A stretch of DNA of 64,000 bases from Sanguinoderma infundibulare (Eukaryota > Basidiomycota > Agaricomycetes > Polyporales > Polyporaceae): contig JAVLRN010000010.1 of NCBI GenBank assembly GCA_032821775.1, forward strand, positions 2,703,417 to 2,767,416, in the 5' to 3' direction. Made by a program: the position numbers and the translations under genes. The notes below the pieces were generated by a model. The model was not told where the DNA came from. It saw only the letters and a program-made list of their open reading frames with translations, and ran no database searches. This document shows, in pieces, positions 55,603 through 64,000 of the stretch; within the stretch, counting starts at the first letter, position 1; the number at the start of each line of letters is the position of its first letter.

Positions 55603-57305
55603 ATGGCTCGCTTCGCTGCCCTCCTCGCTCTGTGCCTCGCCGCGCTTTCTGCGAGCACGTCCGGCTCACCCGTCGTCATCCGGGAGCCCCCCTTTCGGCT
55701 CCCGCTCGTCCGCCGCTTCAAGGCATCCGCGCTCGAGGGCCAGACCCTCGCCGCGTACGACCGGTCCCGAGCTCAGGCCCTCGCTGCACGTGTTCCGGAG
55801 CTCGCTCGCTTGGCCGGCACTCGGGGTGCACCTGGGCGCGTTGGGCCCAGGCAAATCAGCGAAGCGGTGACGGACAATGTGGTGGACTACATTGCCAACG
55901 TCGGTGTCGGCACCCCGCCGACCTTCTACAACTTGATCGTCGACACGGGCAGCGCCAACACGTGGATCGGCGCGGGCAAGCCGTACGTGCGCACGACGAG
56001 CAGTGTGGATATTAACCAGACGGTGGTGAGTGGGAGCTTTGCCGATACGCCAATGCCGAGGTAGCATGCGCGGTGCTGAGTTCACCGTTTTGAACCACAG
56101 GGGATAAAGTACGGCCGGGGCTCCTTCAATGGCTCGGAGTATTTGGACACGGTGACGCTCGGCACGCTTGTGATTGCTAACCAGAGCATTGGCGTCGCGT
56201 CGAACTGGACTGACTTTGAAGGCGTCGACGGGGTCCTCGGGTGCGTATGTCGTCGCTGATCGCTCGTTAGGAGCCTGAAGGCTGACCGTCGTCATCCGTA
56301 GCATCGGTCCAACCGCCTTGTCGTTCAATACGACGTCTGGTGGCGGAGTAGTCCCGACGGTGACGAAAAATGCTTTCAACCAGAGCCTTATTCCACAGGA
56401 CCTCGTCGGGATATCGTTCGAGCCGACGCTCTTCGAACTCCAGAATAATGGCGAGATCACGTTTGGCGGCGTCGACCCCTCGCGGTTCGACAAGGGCACC
56501 CTGAAATTCGTGTACGTGCTTGCGATGGTTGCGCGTAGTGGTGCCGGCTGGTGCTTACTCCTCGCGAACCTGAACCGTCACTCTTTCGTAGGAATATCAC
56601 AAAGACCTTCCCGTCATCTGGCTTCGTCGGCGTCGACCAGGTCATCACGTTCAACGACAGTCGGATCCTCGCATCATCGGGTATCATTGACACCGGGACG
56701 ACGCTTTTGCTCCTCCGGACTGGTATGCATGACCCTGATCGTATAGTACGCACGGACCGATCGCTAACTTTGCCCTCTCGCCCTCCCTGAAACATACAGG
56801 CGCATTCCAGACCTACCAGAACATCACTGGTGCAGTCCTCGATGCGGCCACCGGTCTTCTCAAGGTCGATGACTTCCAGCTTCGCAGTCTGAAGAGTCTA
56901 TTCTTCACAATCGGCGATGTGAGTGACCCTACTGCCATTTGACAATCGTTTCGGCGAAGGCTGAACGATCTTTATCAGGTCGACTACGAGTTTACCGCCA
57001 ACGCCCAGGTCTGGCCGCATCATGTACGTCTCCTTGCCATATAGCTATCCACCTTCCCTCGCTGCCGTATCGTGCTGTGTGTGCTGGCTAACTTGCTCTT
57101 TTCGCACGCATAGCTGAACACGGCGATCGGAGGCACGCCAGATGCCAACTACCTCGTCGTCAACGACCTCGGTCCGATCGGCATTGAGGGGCTGGACTTC
57201 ATCAACGGCTTCACGTGGCTCCAGCGTTTCTACCACGTCTACGACGAGACGAACGGCCGGGTCGGGCTTGCGACAACACGGTTCACGAATGCGACTACCA
57301 ATTGA
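55603..57305 (+). CDS. Secreted A1 aspartic protease 3 (polyporopepsin-like)
   Basis: Exons 55603-56025, 56101-56240, 56302-56511, 56592-56722, 56800-56918, 56979-57023, 57114-57305; phases fit, 419 residues. Signal peptide MARFAALLALCLAALSAS. The propeptide contains FRLPLVRRFKAS and ends near PRQISEAVTD. Catalytic motifs are NLIVDTGSANTWIG (Ala replaces the second Ser of DTGSSN) and GIIDTGTTLLLL. Several N-x-T/S glycosylation sites occur (NQTV, NGSE, NQSI, NWTD). C-terminus FINGFTWLQRFYHVYDETN. Exon lengths match protease 2 except exons 1 and 3. Secreted acid endopeptidase by family. Confidence 0.95.
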
Positions 57306-58367
57306 GCCGCGGCGGCAGGCGGGGCTTCGAGGGGGAGGTACAGCACGAGTATATTAAAGATGCTTGCGGCGGCGGGCGTGTGTACATGTATCATAGATAT
57401 AGATTCGGGATTCATAGAGATGTTTGTGTGGTAGGGTCTCGGCGGTAACGTTTAATGGGAGGTGTATATTCCGGCTGTTTAAGTAGCTTCGCGCACCTGC
57501 TTTGTGTACTGCGTACTGGTCAAAGAGGATACATCAGGAAAAATCCACTTGACTAGAGAGGGCTCGCGAGGCATGAGAGCAGGTTGAGTGGGCTGAGACA
57601 TCCCCCTACTCTCGAGCGCCGTCGATTGCCCACTTGCGACCGTTCATACCACCCGCCCCCACACAAGCAGCTCTGTGGCGACCTGTTGTCGCGCTCGTGG
57701 CCTCGTGCGAGACGTTCAACCAGGCGTCCGTCTAGATCAGATCGACTCGTATCGAGGATGACACAGATATCTCGCTCCTCGGACGATTGTGTGGTACGAA
57801 TTCCAACCAACAATGCATGGTCTGAAGCCAGGACGTGCCAAGTTATGCCACACTCAAGTGTCAAGAAGAGAGGGCGTCGGCTCGCGTGCAGCTGCTGTCG
57901 GCTAAACGACAGGCTCTGTCATCGTTTGTGAGTGTTGTGCCATGACCCTGTTTGACGCGCACAATGTGCTTTCTTCTGAAACCTACCTCTCCGTCTTTCA
58001 TACGTCCTCAGTCAGGCGTCAAGCCAGTAACTTCGACTTCTCTGACCGGACATATCTCTATCACAAGCGCAAGCCCAAGATTTCCCGACAGCCGGCCATG
58101 TGTCCACCTCAGCAGTCATACGTATGGACGCTCGTATGTCTCTGCGGTCCAGAACGAGGTACGTAGTGTCCCGCCACTCCCCCATTGGCCGCGGTCCTTT
58201 GCACGCTTACATTCGGATTTCCGGAGGAAGCGCGGCATTCAAAAGGATTATGTACTTTGTCGCGATCTGGTTGGAGCGGGGGTATGCAAGCACCGAATGG
58301 TGACCGTATCCTCTCCCTCGTCTCGATGCCTCCCTGGCCTCCAGATCGACCTCCACGCACCCCAATC
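57306..58367. other. Intergenic, no confident gene
   Basis: Short frames only. Upstream exons of the small gene starting at 58368 may lie here (open sequence extends back to about 58185), but I cannot place them. Confidence 0.4.
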
Positions 58368-60242
58368 ATGAGTAGGCTCTCTCATGAGCTCACGGATGAC
58401 ACCATTGTCTGGCTCAACGCCGACGTCGTGGACACCCCTGAGATTGACCCCCCTGTGGCGATTGGACTGCCATGGCAGAAACTCGACTTCAAGTTCGTAC
58501 GCTACAAGGCGGCCTGCTGCAAACGCCATAGTGTAGGTATTCAGTAGTAGGGATGCATCCTACACGGTACTCATCCACCCTTCGGATGCATCCGTTCTAC
58601 TCAACTTACCGTGTATCATTGGATGCATCCATTATGCACAGTAAGTCAAGCAGAATAGATGCATCCAGACACAGCGCCAATCTTCCGTCCGCGTTAAAGA
58701 TGTATCCGTGCAAGCGCCCAAGCAATTAATAGTTTTTATCAAAAGCACAACGAGGATTCGAACCCTGGCAGCCACACAAAGCACACAGCGCAACTTACCA
58801 CTACTCCAACAAGCCTTGATGTGGGCTGTATTGGCTTGCTATATGTCATGAAATGACCGCCCTCAGCTGGTGGTTCTGCACCGGCACACAGGCCTTTCCT
58901 TCTGTTGTCCTGAGGCCAATACTGACTCAATTGTCTTTGTTATAGGCTCGTTTTATTCGCATTATTATAGCCTTGAAAACGCACTTAAGTGCGTATCAAA
59001 TCGTATGTTACTTACTACTATATGGGATATAGAATAGTCACCTCAGATGGGCAAGAAATGACTGATATCTCGAGTGGTTCTTGGCAGATTCGGGCGCGTA
59101 GGGGCTCGTTTGAATCTCCAATGTTGTACTATTCCAACGAGATCTTAATCGTTTTTATATGATAAGTTGTTCCAGAGATATGCTGGCCCTCTTCTCCTGA
59201 GAGGAGGGCAGGCAGCCATATCTCAGGACTGGGAGCTCCAATTTGGGTCATTTTTATTTCTACTTATAGCTGTAGTCTTCTAAAATTTGGGGAGGTCCAC
59301 GCGCCACCTGAGCGTAGCTTGTACTCAGTTCAGGAAGCTAAGTTGTGCCAGCCAGCGCTTATGGCATTCCCACCTGAATATCCCTGTCCCCCATGGCGTC
59401 CCGTCCATTTTCTATGCATCGTTTGAAAGCAGACAGTTATAGCTTTCAAACGATACCCATATCACCCTGATCTTATGCCTAGAACACACGCTAATGGCCA
59501 TCCTTTCTCCCACCCCTCCAGTGCTCAATGTTTTGCCCACCAGTCGATTAGATACACCCAAAATGCGACATATTATCCATCATTACAATGTATAAAGTGA
59601 CCGCTTTCAAACAAGGCCAAAAACATGATGATTGAGGCAGAATTGCCCAAGATACAGGTTTGGGAAGCGGTGTGGCAGGAATTTGAGTGCAGTACGACTA
59701 CAAGTACACCACTGAGCAAGGGGCAACATACCAACTTAGGGCAGCAATTTCATGAGATAGAGTAAGTCATTACTGCTTGCATAGAAAGGCTTGTTGGATT
59801 AGTGGTAATTCACGCTATGTGTTTTCTCTGGCTGCCGGGGTTCGAATCCCGGTCATGCTTTTGATAAAAACCATTAATTGAATGGGCGCTTGCAGAGAGA
59901 ACTGACACCCTACGCCGCGGATGCATCCGTCATCCGTGTTTGGATGCATCCAACGGGTGGTGGAGCACCGTTGAGGATGCATCCGGTGTACTGAAGCTGC
60001 TCCCATAGTAGATGTCATAATGTCCTTCTGTGAGCGGTGAACAGAAAAAATTCCCGTGAATGTCGTCCGACTCATGCTTCTCTTCTCAACAGGTCACGTT
60101 TACAGACGAAGGCGCGCGTAGTAAGTATTGGGTAGGCTTCGTACCACTGCATGCGAGTGTTGCTATTCCTTATAATTGTCCTCTTGAAGGGCACACAGAC
60201 CACATGGATCACAAATACGACCACGACGGAGAACAGATTTGA
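58368..60242 (+). CDS. Candidate small gene with a 1.56-kb intron hosting the inverted tRNA-like element
   Basis: Exon 1 58368-58532 (MSRLSHELTDDTIVWLNADV to ACCKRHS), donor GTAGGT at 58533; exon 2 60093-60242 (VTFTDEGARSKYWVGFVPL to DHDGEQI-stop), acceptor CTCAACAG; both phase 0, giving 104 residues. The frame is open upstream to 58185, so the start may be earlier. I recognise no domain; the C-terminus is His/Asp-rich (HTDHMDHKYDHD). The case for a gene rests on the matching frames and splice sites on either side of a repeat element. It could be chance. Confidence 0.35.
58551..58670. repeat. Left cluster of GGATGCATCC palindromes
   Basis: Perfect copies at 58551, 58584 and 58621, and AGATGCATCC near 58657. 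Degenerate GATGTATCC follows near 58699. Mirrors the right cluster at 59919-59984. Confidence 0.8.
58709..58817 (-). repeat. tRNA-like 109-bp inverted repeat, left copy
   Basis: Read on the minus strand it begins AAGGCTTGTTGGAGTAGTGG, has a D-arm-like TAGTGGTAA, a T-arm-like block with GGGTTCGAATCC (B-box) and ends GCTTTTGATAAAAA...GGGCGCTTGCA. It is closely similar over its whole length to the right copy. The tRNA-like heads face inward and the tails face the GGATGCATCC clusters. Confidence 0.8.
58818..59785. other. AT-rich spacer between the tRNA-like inverted repeats
   Basis: About 970 nt, markedly more AT-rich than the flanking genes, with no coding frame over 60 codons. Contains one strong hairpin (59418-59454). 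Confidence 0.6.
59418..59454. repeat. 13-bp hairpin in the spacer
   Basis: ATCGTTTGAAAGC and its exact reverse complement separated by 11 nt. Confidence 0.8.
59786..59894 (+). repeat. tRNA-like 109-bp inverted repeat, right copy
   Basis: Begins AAGGCTTGTTGGATTAGTGG. The T-arm-like CCGGGGTTCGAATCCCGG is a perfect 5-bp stem (CCGGG/CCCGG) with loop, followed by TCATGCTTTTGATAAAAAC and GGGCGCTTGCA. Equal in length to the left copy. Confidence 0.8.
59919..59984. repeat. Right cluster of GGATGCATCC palindromes
   Basis: Perfect copies at 59919-59928, 59942-59951 and 59975-59984. Confidence 0.8.
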
Positions 60243-60562
60243 TAGAACCGACTAACGGGAGAGCAGGTTCCTGAATGGACGCCCAAATCCGTCTTTGTCC
60301 CTTCTCTCCGAGTCGGCCGAGTCAAGTTCGTGCGTAACGAGGCATTGTTTTCTCTACATATGACGCTCAATCTGCCATGCTATCCTTGCTGAAGGCAGCA
60401 CATGATGATTCGACGACAAGAGCCCACTAAATAACTCCCGAAGTGCGTGTCGTACATAGATACGGGGTAGGCCTCGCACCCACATCTACTCTCTCCTGCA
60501 ATTCTCTCCGAGGACATACCACACGACGGTGCGCGCACGCAACCGGTGTTCACCCTCTTTCC
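60243..60562. other. Intergenic, no gene seen
   Basis: Promoter side of the truncated membrane-protein gene. Confidence 0.4.
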
Positions 60563-61299
60563 ATGGCTACAACACCTTCAAGCGATGCACCTGGGGATCC
60601 AGGTTCGATATCGACGCTGAAAACGCTCGGCCCATTCCTCGAGGGCAATCTCATGATGATTGTACTCTCGAGTGTTCTCTTTGGTAAGCCCCGAGTCTGG
60701 TCGAGATGTAGCATGTAGGATCTGCTCACAGCCTTCTCAGGGACATTGACATTGTTATTCGCGATCTCCGTGTATATATTAATGTACGTCAACCACCCTA
60801 AGACCTTTTCTACTCTACGCCTTCGACCTCTGCGATCTCATCAATCGCGTCCAGAGGCCGCCAGGCACCCCATTATTCGAAAGTGCTGCTCACCGGCGCC
60901 GTGACGATGCTTTACATTTCCACGACATCCTACTGGGTAATCGAGCTCTTGGACGTACTGTACTCGAACCGTCTCATCGCGTCCAGCATACGTGGCCTTC
61001 CGTCTAGCTCGAGCGAATCCTTCGGGTCCGTCACTTCGGGCGACACTTCAAATCTGCTTGGGACCCGATACTCTTGGGTAATCATCATCGCACTCACCAT
61101 CAATGTCGGTATCCCGCATTCCAATCCTAGTGGTCTGCAGCTAACATGTTAGACACCACGAAGATGAGCATCGGAGATGCAGTCGTGTGGTGGCGCGCGC
61201 AAGCCCTTTGGCCCCGAAAACGGCTCGTCACCGCCCTCTGGGTGGCGTTTGTGACAGCAACAGTTGGTGCGTCCCTTGGCGTATCTTCATGAATTCGTC
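60563..61299 (+). pseudogene. Multi-pass membrane protein gene, 3' end cut off by telomere repeats
   Basis: Exons 60563-60683, 60741-60783, 60855-61108, 61153-61266; phases fit for 177 codons. Membrane segments: FLEGNLMMIVLSSVLFG running into TLTLLFAISVYIL, then VLLTGAVTMLYISTTSYWVI, SWVIIIALTINV and LVTALWVAFVTATVG. GDAVVWWRAQALWPRKR is a loop pattern common in Agaricomycete seven-helix proteins of unknown function, normally about 300 residues or more. After donor GTGCGT at 61267 there is no acceptor or further exon: TTAGGG repeats begin at 61300. The gene has therefore lost its 3' half. Confidence 0.8.
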
Positions 61300-61322
61300 T
61301 TAGGGTTAGGGTTAGGGTTAGG
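61300..61322 (+). repeat. Interstitial telomere repeat
   Basis: 3.8 perfect TTAGGG units, in the same orientation as the terminal telomere 2.5 kb away. Confidence 0.95.
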
Positions 61323-61634
61323 ATGGAGTGAACACGCAACGACTAGCTACGAAAGGGGGTTGCCAACAGGGGAGGTGGACTTGCCGACCTCCTGCTCGCC
61401 TGTTTCGCTTATAAGCTCGTCAGGGCAACCTTAGTATCCTGTTGTTTGGTCCGTTCACACGGATTTCCGATTGGCTGAATTAAACCGATCGTACGATGGT
61501 CCGTGCGCAATTGCAAATAACTATGCCGAAGCGATGGCGTGATCATGCCGGCCGAGAAGCCGGCGGTCTAGAATAGCCTGGCGCGGGCCGAGGACTAATC
61601 AAGCTTACGTTCTGATGGCCGACCTTCCGGTCAT
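61323..61634. other. Subtelomeric DNA, no gene seen
   Basis: About 310 nt distal to the interstitial telomere. Nothing recognised. Confidence 0.4.
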
Positions 61635-61770
61635 CACGTGTTCACTTCATCCTTATCTTATCACTGCCGGACCGTGATCCGGTTAGACAAGATTAGATAA
61701 AGAACACGTGACCTAGCACGTGATCAGTCGCAATCTAAGCGCCGCTTGCGGCGCTTAGATGGTCACGTGC
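61635..61770. repeat. CACGTG-rich hairpin cluster
   Basis: Four CACGTG sites (61635, 61705, 61717, 61764). A perfect 12-bp stem with 4-nt loop lies at 61733-61760 (ATCTAAGCGCCG / CGGCGCTTAGAT), enclosed by GCACGTGA (61716-61723) and TCACGTGC (61763-61770). An imperfect longer palindrome spans 61635-61710. Confidence 0.8.
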
Positions 61771-61849
61771 CCTTAGACGAACTTAAGGCGCTTAATCTTA
61801 CATAATAAGCGCGGTGGTTAAGCGCGCGCTTACTCAACGGGTACTTCCG

Positions 61850-61992
61850 TTAGGGTTTGATTAGGGTTCGGGTAAGGTTAGGGGTCGGTTAGGGTTAGCG
61901 TTTGGGTTAGCTAAACCGAATGAAACATAAGCGCTTCAGCAAAGCCAACGATTAAGTCGACTTAAAAGGACTCACGGTTAGGGTTTGGGTTA
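61850..61992 (+). repeat. Degenerate telomere-like repeats
   Basis: Variants of TTAGGG (TTAGGGTT, GGGTAAGG, TTAGGGGTCGG, TTTGGG) at 61850-61910 and again at 61977-61992, same orientation as the telomere. Confidence 0.8.
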
Positions 61993-62682
61993 GACCGCAC
62001 CGGCCCCAGTGAGCGGGGCCGTGAGTATCCTTGATTTGCAATTGAGGGCCTGCTACCGAGGAGTAGTATCAGGTTAGTATCAGTTTACTGATTGACATTT
62101 CGTGGGGAAGTAGAGCACAAGGTTTTTGAAGAACGAACACGACTATCCACTGAACCGTATAGTCGTTACTTGTGCCCCTTTCGGAGGCTAGCGCGAAGGC
62201 CTTATATCATCGAGCCAATGCCCAATTAGCCGGCAAAGGCTGCCGGCCGGGTCCGCGCCCCCTCGGGACGAATATTTCGACTCCAGAGTCCGATGGCCCC
62301 GCCGAAGCGGTAGCACTCCACGTCCTCGGATCGGTAAAGAGTCTACTCATCCAGGCGCCGTGTTTACTCAACACGTGGGTTAATATCATCGTGCGACGCC
62401 TGTTTACCCCAAGCTCTCGACTAGATCATCGAGCCTGCCTACTGTGACTTAAGGCAATACGATCGAAATCACCGCCGTAGCGGCCGAAGCGGGTGCCAAG
62501 CCCGCCCATCGTTGGGTACAGTTTTCCCATTCGCCACGGGACGTTGGTTACAACCAGGGACACAATGCCCCGGTATGCCCGGATAAACCGAGCTACCATC
62601 CGCCACTCCGTGACGCTCAGCCTTGCACATTGAAGTGCTACGATCTGCTGAGGCCGGATTGCCTTTTCACTAATGTCATTGT
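61993..62682. other. Putative 3' non-coding region of the Penelope-like element
   Basis: Between the degenerate telomere repeats and the end of the reverse-transcriptase frame. Short frames on both strands, none recognised. By position it would be the element's 3' end (inference). Confidence 0.45.
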
Positions 62683-63855
62683 TCAACCGAAATGGCCTAA
62701 TCCAAGACCAGGTGAACGACGTCCAGACGGGTCATAATTGACATAGATCACATCATCAGAATCATCCACTGCGGCTTGTGAGACAGGGGCCGCGGGCTGA
62801 TGACGGGAGCTGGACGCGATAGGTGCGCGTACTGGAGCCGGCTTTTCAGCCGGGTCGGGGTCTCGTTCCGACAGTACGCGTTCATCTAACTTCTGAAACA
62901 CCATCTTTTTCCAAAGACTTGTTAAGTCGAACATATTCCGGGTTCGCTTACGCGAAACCAGAACTCGACGGTCTAACATACTGATTTTCCGGATATCGGG
63001 AATCCAAAGACTCCCCGAAGGCGGGGTGTGCACTTCCGTTAAGAAGGCTCCTTCCGTCTCGGCCAGCGACTTTCCTAAGGTCGCTGGCGATGGCCGGGGC
63101 CACTCCGCCGGGGGAAATCCGGGACGGGGTAGGCCGAGATCTGCATTTGCATGCCAATCTCTCCAGTAATCTAAGATTGATGCTCCAAACTCGGTAGCAT
63201 TGAACCAATTCCAGGCCGTGTTGTACTCGGATTTCAGGACCAAGACGCCTTCGGTTTCGCGATCGTTATTCTCACGTAAACGATTGTCCCAGCGCTCGGT
63301 AAGGTGTTTCCTCACCCAAGTATTCAACAGGTCTTGTGGGTAGCCACGCTTTACGTAAAGACATACCAAGTCCTTAACGCTTCCCAAGTAGACAGGAAAA
63401 GTGCTACTAAGCGTGGCGAGCCTTGACATCTCACCGGTAAAAGTACCGCGTTTAACATCGAGAGGATGGTGAGAAATCCAAGGAATTCGTTCAAGGTGGT
63501 TCTTCTGTTTGCGATACGGACGCCATTCTAGGGTGGTGCCATTGCCCCCAAAGTAAAACGTCGCGTCTAAAAAGTTACACCGCAAGTCAGATGCTTCCCA
63601 CAGGATCTGACAGCCATCGAACGATATTTTGCTGCTAAGGTGTCGTTGCGCCTCATCACTACTCTTGGCGCGAACGATGCCGAAGCAATCGTCGATGTAA
63701 CGACCGTAAAACGCAGTGCGCTCGTCAGTCATTATTTGGCTAAGTTTTTCGAAATGCCAACCGAAAAGGTTAGCTAGATCGGGAGAATCCGCGACGCCCA
63801 TAGCAAGGCCCCGCTTTTGCTTATATAATTTATTGCCATATTTACAGATCAGATC
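62683..63855 (-). mobile_element. 5'-truncated Penelope-like retroelement (Coprina-type), reverse transcriptase ORF
   Basis: The minus frame is open for 390 codons from 63855, the base next to the telomere, to TAA-type stop at 62683. It starts inside the RT domain: KLYKQKRGLAMGVADSPDLA, then the catalytic YGRYIDDCFGIV (YxDD). Downstream NFLDATF, LEWRPYRKQKNHLERIP, SHHPLDVKRGTF and DLVCLYVKRGYP are features of Penelope-like RTs. No GIY-YIG endonuclease follows; the rest is a polar, Pro-rich tail. Endonuclease-lacking Coprina elements are known at basidiomycete telomeres. The first RT motifs (including the first catalytic Asp) are missing, so this copy is not self-sufficient. Confidence 0.85.
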
Positions 63856-64000
63856 TTAGGGTTAGGGTTAGGGTTAGGGTTAGGGTTAGGGTTAGGGTTA
63901 GGGTTAGGGTTAGGGTTAGGGTTAGGGTTAGGGTTAGGGTTAGGGTTAGGGTTAGGGTTAGGGTTAGGGTTAGGGTTAGGGTTAGGGTTAGGGTTAGGGT
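63856..64000 (+). repeat. Terminal telomere, (TTAGGG)n
   Basis: About 24 perfect units to the window edge, G-rich strand 5' to 3' outward. Confidence 0.98.

Noticed and set aside
58709..59894. Two functional tRNA genes in inverted orientation
   Set aside because: Only the T arm is well formed. Acceptor pairing is poor and similarity extends beyond the tRNA-sized core in both copies, so a tRNA-derived repeat fits better.
58551..59984. CRISPR-like or microsatellite array from the GGATGCATCC copies
   Set aside because: Copies are few, palindromic and irregularly spaced on both sides of a symmetric element. There are no uniform spacers and this is a eukaryote.
1..64000. A secondary-metabolite gene cluster
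   Set aside because: No polyketide synthase, NRPS, terpene synthase, P450 or similar backbone enzyme was seen. The hydrolase and HET/BTB content does not form a biosynthetic pathway.

Overview
The window is the right-hand end of a filamentous fungal chromosome. It finishes in about 145 nt of uninterrupted TTAGGG repeats (63856-64000), with the G-rich strand running outward. Genes are split by many 45-75 nt GT-AG introns. The protein families (HET with an HET-E-like C-terminus, expanded BTB-like proteins, polyporopepsin-type A1 proteases, an S53 sedolisin, GH128 glucanases, a laccase remnant, MYND fingers) suggest an Agaricomycete, probably a polypore. The species is inference. I reconstructed splice sites by eye and checked reading phase across the junctions.

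Layout. (1) 1-12.7 kb: an inverted duplication. Each arm holds a decayed MYND zinc-finger gene head-to-head with a decayed deaminase-fold gene (958-3054 plus, 9991-12403 minus). Between the arms lie an HET gene, a laccase fragment, a small secreted beta-trefoil-like protein and another MYND pseudogene. (2) 12.7-13.6 kb: an EthD/dimeric-barrel-like gene. (3) 15.9-27.4 kb: a secreted-protease island with two intact A1 aspartic proteases, two A1 pseudogenes and an S53 sedolisin, interrupted by a tRNA-like sequence and an uncharacterised gene with a decayed neighbour. (4) 28-51.7 kb: three GH128 (Asl1-type) paralogues with identical seven-exon structure, one in a large inverted segmental duplication, plus BTB-family genes, a second member of the uncharacterised family, a small Cys-rich gene and an HET pseudogene. 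(5) 53-57.3 kb: one A1 pseudogene and one intact A1 protease. (6) 58.5-60 kb: a pair of 109-bp tRNA-like inverted repeats bordered by GGATGCATCC palindromes, lying in a candidate intron. (7) 60.5 kb to the end: a membrane-protein gene cut off by an internal telomere tract, then hairpin-rich subtelomeric DNA with degenerate telomere repeats, then a Penelope-like reverse transcriptase ORF truncated exactly where the terminal telomere begins.

Function. The intact genes are mostly secreted hydrolases (three pepsins, one sedolisin, three beta-glucanases), which suits extracellular protein and cell-wall turnover, plus self/non-self and regulatory families (HET, BTB) that expand in fungal accessory regions. 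Many genes have a dead or decaying paralogue within the window. The end itself records at least two rounds of chromosome-end capture: an older healed end at 61.3 kb and a newer retroelement-plus-telomere cap.
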